Shown piece by piece: positions 12,104 to 22,230 of a stretch of DNA of 64,000 bases. The notes under the pieces were generated by a model, which was not told the origin of the DNA, searched no databases, and saw only the letters and a program-made list of their open reading frames with translations. Position 1 is the stretch's first letter. The number at the start of each line of letters is the position of its first letter. The translations under genes and the position numbers were made by a program. The DNA is from Primulina eburnea. Taxonomy: Eukaryota > Streptophyta > Magnoliopsida > Lamiales > Gesneriaceae. The stretch spans positions 7,584,261-7,648,260 of the forward strand of contig NC_133114.1 in the NCBI RefSeq assembly GCF_022965805.1, in the 5' to 3' direction.

Positions 12104-13901
12104 TGTTGATTTGTACTGAAAAGTAAAACAGATAAATATTGATGACTATTTTAAATATTTAGTAAGATATGAAGTTTGGACTTTTACTTCATAAATATTT
12201 GCTCCCACTGTTTTGACATCTTTCACTACCCTCTAGTGAAAACGGGAAACTCCTTTCCTCAGTAGGTACGTAAGGTCCAATTAGCGAATTGTGATCCCGA
12301 ATAATATCAGCCAATCACAATTCCTAAAAGGTAGTTTCCAATTGCATCACAATGCAACCCTCTACGTAAACTTTTGTCTCACGTTTGATTAGGACCCAAT
12401 AATATGACGTCGTTCATCTTTACGTGTCAAGCCTAACCCATCGATGTTGAACCTTAATGGACGGTCGCCATGAGTTCCCTCAATAATATGAGCCGAAATC
12501 ATAGGAGTTCCACGTAGTTCACATCAGCATGTCAATGGATGTCACAGCTTTCCGGCACCCAGGGCCCCCTCAATAATATGAGCCGAGCCTCGAGTACGGG
12601 TAGCGTTCATCATGCATCCATTGTCGATGGAAGACAAGGAAATTATAAACAAATTTATAATTCCCCTTTTCGGACTTGATATTAATTTTGAATCTTATTC
12701 AAAATGAGGGTTTTTAATTTTGAAAGGTCTCATCATTAATTTTATTTTAAAAGCTCGCCATGTTTGATTGTATGTTTGCCGGATTCATGCAACTTTGTTA
12801 TTATCATAATAATAACGCACATACTCATTATTTATAACATATCATGCATATATTATAAATAGAAAACAGTACAAGGATGATCAATTGCCCCAATACTAAT
12901 GGCCCGTGTGAGCCAAACACGGGCCTAGGTCCAATCCTAGGGTAAATGCACGGGATGCAATGCAACTATATTATTACATTAGCATCCAATATTACATGTC
13001 TTCGATCTTCATAATCACCAAGGCCACCATCTTCTAATCTTGATCTTCACCTATTCTAATATTTACAATTAAATATCCATGGCACATAGGGATACATCTC
13101 ATGGGGGGTGGGAACGGGCCATAAACCAAGCCCACTTTAAATTGATAATTATTACAATCATACAACACAAATATCCTAGCATACACCTAGCAAATTGGGC
13201 TTGGGCTTTTGATCATCCTTCATGCATAATATCACATATCATACACCATCAATTAATTATCACTATAATTAATTGATCCAATATTATATATCTTGATCCA
13301 ATCACTAACCGCCACAATTATAAATTAAATTAACAAAGTATACAAACACCTTTGTCTACTTTCAAATTAATTTATTTATAATCGAATTTCTTGTAAATCA
13401 CAATTTACTATAAATAATTAAAGTCCAACTTCAATTATTTATTTTATGAGAAAACATGTGCAACAATTGTAAATTTAAACTTAAGGGCCCAAAAACCATT
13501 TTTCACCAAAAATACTTTGGCCCATTTAAATTTCACAAATTATGTTGGCCATCCAATGGCCCAACATCTCAAGGCCCATGACACTTGGATTAACCAAAAC
13601 ACTTTTGGAAACCCTAGCCGTCATCGCCGTCGCCGGAGCTCCGTCGCCGAATTACGGCAACAACAAAAAATTTTTTTTTATTTATTTAAAAAGGTAACAT
13701 TTCGGGCAGCCCCTTGGGCTGCCCATGCTGCCCGAAATATTCGGGCAGCCCCCTCGGGCTGCCCGAAAAACATTTTTTTTTTTTTTTGTTTATCTTCAAA
13801 ATTTCGGCCCTATCAAATCTTGCACCAAAAAATTTCTCAAGCGGTTAGAAATCGATCTCAACATAATATTACGTAAATATTACACAAAATCCGTAACCTA
13901 A
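12104..13901 (-). other. Copia I 5' leader (1.8 kb, non-coding)
   Basis: No convincing gene lies between the primer-binding site and gag. The leader contains a cluster of GGGCAGCCC palindromes (13701-13767) and four spaced AATAATAT motifs (about 12298, 12397, 12479, 12571), plus polypyrimidine and poly-T runs. It is well conserved in copia G, so it is an integral part of the family. It may hold packaging or translation signals. Confidence 0.75.
13701..13767. repeat. GGGCAGCCC stem-loop cluster in the copia I leader
   Basis: Two adjacent inverted repeats are built from TTCGGGCAGC and GCTGCCCGAA. The right one (13740-13767) has 11-12-bp arms around a short loop. They lie close to the primer-binding site in the transcribed leader. 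Confidence 0.85.
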
Positions 13902-13913
13902 GCTCGGATACCA
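13902..13913 (-). other. Copia I primer-binding site
   Basis: Reads TGGTATCCGAGC on the minus strand, one mismatch from the tRNA-iMet site TGGTATCAGAGC. Confidence 0.9.
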
Positions 13914-13915
13914 CT

Positions 13916-16055
13916 TGAAAGCGGACCGGTTACGGTGGCCGGAAGCGCAACGGAAGCAAAAATTTTCTAATTTTTAATCAAATTTTCGGCCACCCCAAGA
14001 ATTTGTGCAATATTTACTAAAACAACATACATAGGATGTAAGAAAGATTACCTATCAACTTTAAAAGTTGATTGTGGCTCCAACTTTGTTGTCAAACAAC
14101 AAAGCTCTTCAAGGCATGAAGATCTACAAGCTCCTCCTCCAAATCCTTGAATCTTTCCTTCAAATTAGGCCCACCACCAACTAGGTAGATCCCCTCAAAT
14201 ATTGCACTAGAAATATTTGAGGATTTTTCAAAGAGAAGTGTGTTTTCTTCAACAAATTGAAGAACACAAAAATGGAGAAAAATGGGAGAGAATATCTTGG
14301 AGAGTTTCGGCCATAGCATGTGTGTAATGAGGGAGGATGAGTTCTCTTGGGGTTGCAAAAAGTTGATCCATAAAGTGGCATGCCATGCCAATATTTTAAT
14401 AAAAAGTAATCTCCAACCCTTCACCTCCCATGCATGCATATAATATAGTTTTTAATCAAATTAAAAACTTTGGACTAAATTTAATTATCTCAAACATATT
14501 TGAGACTAATTAAACATTACTTGAATTTACTCAAGTCCCACTAGTTTAAATAATTATTTTAATTGAGCTCTACAAGACTCAACATTATTTAATTAATCCA
14601 ACACTTGAATTAATTTAATTATTTGGGCTCTATTAGGCCCACTAATGTTTAATTAATTCAACACTTGAATTAATTTAATTTAGTCCATAATAATGTTTAT
14701 GAAAATCACAATTTTCAAAAACATTAGTCACTTGGCCAAATTTTAATCTAGGAACACTTCCATAAATTAAAATTTATATTTCTCTCATAGAAGTCATACT
14801 TCTATTTTTCTTTACACTTATAAACACATTTATAAGCCGTTCAACACTTTGAACTATTTTTCTCCTTTATAGAAGTCATACTTCTAATTTTCCTTACGCT
14901 TATAAACTCCTTTATAAGCCGTTCAACACATTGAACTATTTTACTTCTCATCGGGATTTACAAAGCTAGTACTTGTGTGGCCCTCAATGGTTCATTGATA
15001 CAACTAGCCGTGGGTTCACATCTCCATGTGATTCGGACTAAACATGTCCTTATTCGAGCATACCCCAATTGCTCCATTCTTACTTATCAACTCCTTGATA
15101 GTAAGAACGTCAGAACTAAAGTCTGATAGTACCCAACCAATCACGTTAAACGCCTAGCAGCATCGCTTACGTGATTCCCTAGGTATCACATGATAATGCC
15201 TGCAAGAACCATTCAATTATGGTTAGCGTACAGTACGGTCCCTTCAACTCATATATCCCGATCGATTCGACAACCATTGGTTTATCGAGAGTTGTCAATG
15301 AATCGATACTATGTGTCATGTCGTAGTTGCATCGATGGTGTAATCTATGAAACCCCTTTCATAATTACAACCATACTCTGGCCAGAGATTTCAACCTACA
15401 TACACATGATAACACATAGGATATCCATACCCGAAGGTAAGCGGTGAATCCCCGACTACAATGCATCGACTCCTATGTGTTTCGACAGAACACCCAACCT
15501 TGCCACCTGATGACCCCATGAGAGTCGGTAAACAAGTCAAAGTGTAATTCTAGCACATAGAGTCTCAATGTTGTCCCGGGTCATAAGGACTAATTCTGTA
15601 CAACCATAAACCAGGACTTTTCCACTCGATAAGTGAGAACCACTTGGAAAGTCCTTTTATGGAGGGTTGTTTAGTGCACTCTACAAGGAGCACCTATCTG
15701 CATGTTCGGACATCACAATGTCCCCTACCAATGAAACATGGTACTCACATCGCAGATACTAGTCTCTAACTCGAGCGGCCTATATCCTTCTTAGTGGCGG
15801 CTGAATCGACTAGGAACCGTTTAGAATATACAGTATTACAAATATGAGTTTCATGATACTCATCATATGAGCATCTCATATTCTTTCTACTATTTGTATA
15901 TTCAAGGGCTTTATCTATGCAACTAGCATGGGTATACAGATAAAGATTTGCCAAAATAATAATTTCAAATATTATTAAAATAAAGATTGCTTATACATAG
16001 AGTTTCATTGTGAACACTAGGCCAACACTTGGCTCGACGGGCACCTACTCTAACA
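13916..16055 (-). repeat. Copia I 5' LTR
   Basis: 2140 bp, differing from the 3' copy at about 11 positions by hand count, which means a young insertion. The tandem palindrome block lies at 14788-14936. Confidence 0.95.
14788..14936. repeat. Tandem 82-bp duplication with palindromes (copia I 5' LTR)
   Basis: Same two-unit, three-dyad arrangement as at 7589-7737. Confidence 0.85.
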
Positions 16056-16060
16056 TATAC

Positions 16061-16489
16061 GACAATATCAAAGGAATTCTAAATCTAGAATCCTTATCGT
16101 GGTATCTCCACTGATCAGTCATCTCTAGTCTAACTCTTACCATTTCTGGAAAAATTCTACAATATGTCTGTACTTGTTCAGCATATACATATCAATAATG
16201 CGTTCAAATCAGAAAACACAAGTACATCATAATCTATTTCTATTTCATTATCATCTTAATGTAGTATACAATATATACAGAAATCTCTGATATCAACATT
16301 TCCTCAACAAGCAAGGACATCAATACTACAGTACATACCAACCCAACAGATAAAGCATATTTCTATGCAACTCAGTCAAATATATTCTTAACAAATGCAT
16401 TAGTATATCTCAATACATATGCAATAGAATCATAAGAAATAGTACCTGTTGTGAATTCTGGATCTGTGTTTTCAAGTGAACTCTGTTCC
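16061..16489 (-). pseudogene. Element B remnant between Gag and the pol linker
   Basis: Just beyond copia I the minus strand carries RPEMT-like and DKDSRFRIPL-like codons matching the region after the protease in F ([21 protein letters not shown]). The protease DTG domain itself is missing; about 350 bp of AT-rich sequence separates this from gag. Element C has the same arrangement at 24484-24914, about 94% identical by eye. The deletion of protease is therefore ancestral. Confidence 0.7.
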
Positions 16490-17341
16490 CTACAATCTTC
16501 GGGAACGCTTCTGGGGACAAACTTTAGCAAAGTGTCTCGGCTGTCCACAACTATTGCATCTACCAGTCACTCCCTGGCATTGCTCGGTGTGATGTCTCCC
16601 TCCGCAACTCCTGCAATACACTCCAGTATGGCTTGGACCAGAAACGCTGGAGCTAGATGAATCGCTTCCTAATTTCTTGAATGGTTTCTTCTGAGCTTTC
16701 AGCAAATCTTGCTTTCCACTCGTACTGCCTCGATCAAATCGGAGAGGAGATTGCTGTGTCTGGGGTTGTTTCACACACAACCTCCCTAGCTGTCTAATCA
16801 GACTTGCCTCAGCTCTCTTTGCTCTACTCAAGATGTCAGCAAAATGGTAAGGTCGCTGCAGATTCATAAATACAACTACCTCCGAATTCAACCCTCTGAT
16901 GAACTGATTTACTATAGCTTCATCATTTCCAGCTAAATGAGGAGCGAAACGCATTAACGTAGAGAATTTAGCAATATATTCGTCAATATTCAATTGACCT
17001 TGGCTCAGATTCTCAAACTCTGCTTTCTTGTCCTCTCGATACGAAGCTGAGAAAAATCTTCGATAGAATTCAGTTCTGAATATTTCCCACGAAATCATTG
17101 TACCTCTCTGTGCCCACATTCTTCTACTGGTAATCCACCAACTCCTGGCGGCTTCTCGTAACTGATAAGGCACCATTTTAACCCTCTGTTCATCTGTACA
17201 ATCAAGTAAATCAAACAAGATTTCTATATCATCAAACCAGTTCTGACAATCTTCAGATGTCTCGGTACCACTCAGAATCGGCGGCTGTAATAACTGAAAC
17301 TCCCTCATCTTTTTTTCTAGCTGAGTTTCTGATACATCCAT
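16490..17341 (-). CDS. Element B Gag, open
   Basis: This is a 283-residue chromovirus Gag. The Retrotrans_gag core spans about residues 12-180 (WFDDIEILFDLL, SWWITSRRMWAQRG, FRTEFYRRFF, LSQGQLNIDEYIAKFSTL, FIRGLN). Two zinc knuckles follow: CRSCGGRHHTEQC and CNSCGQPRHFAKVC. It ends CPQKRSRRL and a TAG that C shares. The frame continues upstream without a stop for 16 codons to ATA at 17389-17387, which precedes PPRRFPERG. F begins MPPRR, so the original start has probably changed from ATG to ATA, and the listed ATG at 17341 is the first usable one. The open gag contrasts with the ruined pol. Confidence 0.9.
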   Translation of the reverse strand: MDVSETQLEKKMREFQLLQPPILSGTETSEDCQNWFDDIEILFDLLDCTDEQRVKMVPYQLREAARSWWITSRRMWAQRGTMISWEIFRTEFYRRFFSASYREDKKAEFENLSQGQLNIDEYIAKFSTLMRFAPHLAGNDEAIVNQFIRGLNSEVVVFMNLQRPYHFADILSRAKRAEASLIRQLGRLCVKQPQTQQSPLRFDRGSTSGKQDLLKAQKKPFKKLGSDSSSSSVSGPSHTGVYCRSCGGRHHTEQCQGVTGRCNSCGQPRHFAKVCPQKRSRRL

Positions 17342-17704
17342 CTGTTCAGACGAAATACTACCCCTTTCTGGAAATCTCCGAGGCGGTATATCTGAATATC
17401 AAAAAAATCCATATACAATCTATATAATCTGTCTCAGCCCTCCTCTGATCATATACCTCTGATCCAGACTCGTTTCAGATTCAGTCTTGGTAATTACATG
17501 CTGCAATCAACTCAGATAACAAACAACATGTAATAGGGAAAGCAATAAATCATGCTAGCACACACAATGTAATTCAACATTGAAATAATTCTCAAGCTAG
17601 CAATCACATGCAAGGAAAGAAAATTCAATCTACCCCGCTCATTCTCTTTTATCTCAGTCTAAAGAATCTATCAACTCTGACTATCTCAATCCAAAGGATC
17701 TATC
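17342..17704 (-). other. Element B 5' leader
   Basis: About 360 bp between the primer-binding site and gag. It holds the old ATA start context near 17389 and no gene. A stretch around 17400-17480 resembles the leaders of A and F. Confidence 0.75.
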
Positions 17705-17716
17705 GCTCTGATACCA
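17705..17716 (-). other. Element B primer-binding site (tRNA-iMet)
   Basis: Exact TGGTATCAGAGC on the minus strand, 5 nt from the LTR end at 17722. Confidence 0.95.
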
Positions 17717-17721
17717 CCTGT

Positions 17722-19657
17722 TGTGGGGACCCGGACGTTGATCTTCTTCTTAATCATCTTTGGGATTTAATTATCAATTAAGATAAAACAGGGTCTAAAA
17801 ATTTTTCTTTTAAATTATAAATGCGGAAGGTAATGTAATCTAAATAATATACATCTCTGTATAACAACTAAAATTTAGTAGAAAAGTACAATACTGTACA
17901 ACCTAAGTCTAAGGTTTAACTACTAAAGTTCAAGTATTAAACCAAGTCTACAATAAGTCCGGAATCACCACGCTATCTAATCCAGCCTCTTTCTCATCAT
18001 GACCTTGATCCAGCCCCACCTGTTGTCATGCACACATACAAAACAAGACAACAACCGGATAACTCCGGTGAGAATAAATCCCAGTATAAAACATGGTAAA
18101 CATGCATATACACGTAATAATTCATGAAACATGCTGTCATGAATAAAATTAAATATAATAGATTTCATAATCTATGAAATCAAATCAAAATAAGCATGCA
18201 GCTCCAATCAGATAAACATGCAATTCAAATCAAATCATATAAACATGCCATCATACTGAAAGCAATAAACATGGCTTTCATAGTCTATGAAACCACATCT
18301 CTAAACACATGCAGTTCTAGTCAAATCATGTCTAGACTCGACTCAACTATAACTCTAGGGATCCCGGGGTGAATAAGACGTCACTGTCTGTCACCTACCC
18401 TCCCAATCGGGGTGACGTACGTCTTACTCCTAGACTTCGGTCATATCTGTATCGAATAATCTACAATAGGAGGGTGTCTGCTCCTATGCAACGATACACC
18501 GAACGTCTAGAAGTCTGACTATCTGTCAAACTTTCCTATCTCAAATGCAATGTATAACAATCTGTAAACAAAGCATGCTCATTTCAAAAGATTTGAATAT
18601 AAAGTCTATAAACAAATCAAAATCATATCAAAAGATAAACAATACGTCTAGTATGTGATTTTATTGGGAAACTCAAATGAGATCTGATTTGAGTTATATC
18701 TTCCCAGATATCACATGAATTAAACCTTTGTCGTCCCTATCTGACGAAGACGAAGTCTGGTATTCAACTCTGTCCATATCAAATCTGAAATGACAATATC
18801 GAATGCGCTGTGTCAGTGAATAACTCAATATACAATCTGTTCTGATCAATACTCAACTCAGTACCTAATCTGATCAATATCTGAACTAGATACAATTCAA
18901 TCCATGTCATCGATATCACAATACAATCTGAATCATATCGAAATCTGATTAATCTAAATCAACTGATGTTTCGACGGCATAATAATACAATCTGAATAAC
19001 CCCGTCAATCTGAACATCACAAATATAATACTGGAACTCATAATCTGTGTCAACATAATTCCTACTCTGAATATTAACACAATTCTGATATAGAATCTCA
19101 GTGAATATCTTTCAAAAATTCATAACAAATACATAAACACTCTGTTCTTCAGTCTGACTTCAATTCTACACTGTCTACGGTAGTAGAAACATCATATCTG
19201 ATTCATATTTAATTATGACAATATCATAAATCCAAATCATCTCAAAACGTAACAAAACTTACGTCCTTGTGTAGCTCGTGTCGAGAGGAACACGATACTG
19301 CATTCGGATCAAAATTCTGATGGCCGGATCTTGCACAACCAAATTTTTAATAAAGAAATAAGCTTGAGGATGTTAGCCATGGAGGGTTTCGGTTTTCTTG
19401 GCTCAAAATTCTGAATTGCATGAGGAAATACACGTCCAAGTTTATGACAAAGACAAGTGTCCCACTCAAATTTTCATATTTGCACTTTAGTCCCTCAACT
19501 TTTCACTATTTGCAAATTGGTCCCCGCTCAATCTTTTTAATTCAATTCAATCCTAAATAATTGCAAACATCTTGTAATATAATTCAACACTCCATAATTC
19601 TCTAATTCAATAATCTCGGTTTAAAATAATATCATTTCTATAATCTCGGACCTTACA
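17722..19657 (-). repeat. Element B 5' LTR
   Basis: 1936 bp. It differs from the 3' LTR at about 19 positions by hand count. It carries the same dyads, including 18670-18695. Its outer end abuts the TSD tttg. Confidence 0.94.
18670..18695. repeat. 26-bp near-palindrome in the B 5' LTR
   Basis: Same structure as at 3334-3359. Confidence 0.85.
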
Positions 19658-19816
19658 TTTGAGTGAGAGGAGCTCAAAACCGCAATCGAATTTAAATTTG
19701 GATGTATGAATCTTACAAAATCACAATTCTAAGTGATGGAGAAAACTTTGAAGCCTTTCTCTCTGAATTTCTCTCGGTTATCAGCTGAACAAGAGGAGAG
19801 GAAATGGGGCCAACAC

Positions 19817-19825
19817 TATATATAT
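19817..19825 (-). promoter_or_regulatory. Element A TATA box
   Basis: ATATATATAG on the minus strand, about 45 bp downstream of the palindromic array. Confidence 0.7.
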
Positions 19826-19871
19826 CTTGCATGGTCTAGGACAAATGGCTCATCCTTTGGTGTACACGTCT

Positions 19872-20139
19872 CGCGCATATGCGCGACATCACCCGCGCAT
19901 ATGCGCGAGACCTACTGGTCTCGGCCAAGTTAATTACAACAACCCGCGCATATGCGCCATTCTTTTCGTGCATATGCGCCAAAGCTTCTGGAGGTGTCGC
20001 GCATATGCGCGACTTATCTCGCGCATGTGCGCCAATGTCTCTGGACGTGTCGCGCATGTGCACGCCTTTATTCGCGCATATGCGCCGATGCTACTGTAAT
20101 TCTCATGCATATGCGCGCATTTCTTCGCGCATATGCGCC
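19872..20139. repeat. GCGCATATGCGC palindrome array in the A LTR
   Basis: About ten units are spaced roughly 20-50 bp. Most contain the perfect 12-bp palindrome GCGCATATGCGC, with a few variants (GCGCATGTGCGC, GTGCATATGCGC). The DNA between units is not repeated. Each core contains CATATG, an E-box-like hexamer. The array sits immediately upstream of the TATA box. Confidence 0.92.
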
Positions 20140-20235
20140 ATAGCTTCGGCCCTTCACATTTATTCTTAACCTTTCTCATCTTTTCTCATGTCTTTCCTAC
20201 TCCCATTCTACTTAGTGTTTCTCATGCAATGTCAT

Positions 20236-22216
20236 TGTGGAGACCCGGACGCTGATCTTCTTCTTAATCATCTTTGGGATTTAATTATCAATTAAGATAA
20301 AACAGGGTCTAAAAATTTTTCTTTTAAAATGTAAGTGCGGAAGATAATGGAATCTAAATAATATACATCTCTGTATAACAACTACAATTCAGTAGAAAAG
20401 TACAATACTGTACAACCTAAGTCTAAGGTTTAACTACTAAATTTCAAGTATTAAACCAAGTCTACAATAAGTCCGGAATCACCACGCTATCTAATCCAGC
20501 CTCTTTCTCATCATGACCCTGATCCAGCCCCACCTGTTTTCATGCACACATACAAAACAAGACAACAGCCGGATAACTCCGGTGAGAATAAATCTCAGTA
20601 TAAAACATGGTAAGCATGCATATGCACGTAATAATTCATGAAACATGCTGTCATGAATAAAATTAAATATAATAGATTTCATAATCTATGAAATCAAATC
20701 AAAATAAGCATGCAGCTCCAATCAGATAAACATGCAATTCAAATCAAATCATATAAACATGCCATCATACTGAAAGCAATAAACATGGGTTTCATAGTCT
20801 ATGAAACCACATCTCTAAACACATGCAGTTCTAGTACAAATCATGTCTAGACTCGACTCAACTATAACTCTAGGGATCCGGGGTGAATAAGACGTCACTG
20901 TCTGTCACCTACCCTCCCAATCGGGGTGACGTACGTCTTATTCCTAGACTTCGGTCATATCTGTATCGAATAATCTACAATAGGAGGGTGTCTGCTCCTA
21001 TGTAACGATACACCGAACGTCTAGAAGTCTGACCATCTGTCAAACTTTCCTATCTCAAATGCAATGTATAACAATCTGTAAACAAAGCATGTTCATTTCA
21101 AAGGATTTGAATTTAAAGTCTATAAACAAATCATAATCATATCAGAAGTTAAACCATAATCAAGTATGTGATTTTATTGGGAAACTCAAATAGGATCTTA
21201 TTTGAGTTATGTCTTCCCGTATATCACATGAATTATACCTTTGTCGTCCCGGTCTGACGAAGACGAAGTCTTGTATTCCAATCTGTCCATACCCAGTCTG
21301 GCAATGACAATCACATAAATACAATATCAGTATATATCTCAGTTCAGAATCTGTTCTGATCAATACTCAAATCAATACAAAATCTGATCACTGTCAACGA
21401 CATAATAATACAATTTCAATCAATACTGAATCTGATCAATATCCTGGAATGCACAATTTTGAACTTCACACTATCAATATCAAATTCCATTTAAATCATG
21501 ACATTGATTAAAACTCATCATATATCAAATTCGGCGGCATAACAGCGTAATTTCGGTATCCCAATAACTTAAGCAACAATCAACTAACATCAACAACTCA
21601 TAATCCACAACAATACCAAGCCAAATCACAATAATCTTGCACCATCAAATTTCGGCCATATGCTGGAATTTTACACAATTTGCATACGACATCCGATAAT
21701 CAATCCGTTTACGGTGTTATGATCTCTAGCTACTCAAGAACATGTATCTCTAATAAAATCACAATTCCTCCAATGTATAATTTTCGAAACATGCTGAAAA
21801 TTGATGAAGTTTACCTCACCTTGAACCCCTTGAGTTGAGGAGCAAGAATCTAAAATCAGTTTCAAGAAATTATGGTGGAATCATCTCAAGAAAACTTGAA
21901 ATATGAGAAAGGAGTTTGAAATTTTCATTCATGGAAAGTTTCGGCCATCTCACACCAAAAAAAAGCTGAATGAAATGGAGAGAAAGGCACGTCCCAAGCT
22001 TCATCTTGCATGGCATGACAAGTGGCAATTCCCACTTATTGCACTTTAGTCCCTCAATTTCTCAGTAATTGCACATCAGCCCCTATCAATCTTTTCAATT
22101 CAATTTCAATCCTAAATAAGTTCAAACATCTTGGAATATAATTAAACACTCCAAAAATTTCCAATTACATACTCTCGGATTAAAATAATATCATCTTTAT
22201 TATCTCGGGCCTTACA
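20236..22216 (-). repeat. Element C 3' LTR
   Basis: 1981 bp. The first 850 bp or so (the U5/R end) are nearly identical to B's LTR. After about 21130 similarity drops, and after about 21300 it becomes patchy. It carries dyads at about 20669-20690 and 21183-21208. No gene is seen. Confidence 0.92.
21183..21208. repeat. 26-bp near-palindrome in the C LTR
   Basis: Arms AACTCAAAT and ATTTGAGTT are as in A and B, with a diverged centre. Confidence 0.8.
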
Positions 22217-22230
22217 TTTCTCCCCCTCTT
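22217..22230 (-). other. Element C polypurine tract
   Basis: On the minus strand AAGAGGGGGAGAAA abuts the LTR. Confidence 0.88.

Larger units (their letters stand above)
6717..16055 (-). mobile_element. Copia I: Ty1/copia retrotransposon lacking the integrase core
   Basis: LTRs lie at 6717-8854 and 13916-16055 (about 0.5% different by eye). The 5-bp TSD is tatac (6712-6716 and 16056-16060). The primer-binding site is 13902-13913 and the polypurine tract 8855-8865. In transcriptional order it holds a 1.8-kb leader, an intact gag, a protease remnant, a deletion that removes the integrase core, then broken RT and RNase H. It belongs to the same family as copia G, which shares the deletion and a stop codon. 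Confidence 0.94.
2386..19657 (-). mobile_element. Element B: Ty3/gypsy retrotransposon with open gag and decayed pol
   Basis: B has two LTRs (2386-4320 and 17722-19657, about 1% different by eye), a polypurine tract at 4321-4333, a tRNA-Met primer-binding site at 17705-17716 and a 4-bp TSD (tttg at 2382-2385 and 19658-19661). Copia I interrupts it at 6717-16055. With copia I removed, the internal region is about 4.0 kb, roughly 0.8 kb shorter than that of F. Only gag is open. The rest aligns by eye with F's protease-to-chromodomain order but is full of stops and indels. The high LTR identity with a ruined pol suggests recent movement by enzymes supplied in trans. Confidence 0.92.
19662..20235 (-). 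mobile_element. Element A 5' LTR, continuation (U3/R with GC-palindrome array)
   Basis: This segment belongs neither to B nor to C. It reads as the continuation of A's LTR on the minus strand: a ten-unit GCGCATATGCGC array (19872-20139), then a TATA box (19817-19825), then a transcribed stretch that joins the 1081-2385 part. C is inserted at 20236 and the LTR must continue beyond C's far end, outside the window. Small open frames on both strands here are by-products of the palindromic repeat. Confidence 0.82.

Noticed and set aside
12104..13901. A captured host gene in the long copia leader
   Set aside because: No open frame of useful length and no recognisable protein; the leader is AT-rich and shared by copia G as non-coding sequence.
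19872..20139. CRISPR-like or centromeric satellite array
   Set aside because: Repeats are 12-bp palindromes with irregular spacing inside a plant LTR; no cas genes, and not a tandem satellite.
19827..20179. Overlapping small open frames on both strands with repeated short peptides
   Set aside because: They are produced by the GCGCATATGCGC palindromes, which read open in several frames; no start context or codon pattern supports a gene.
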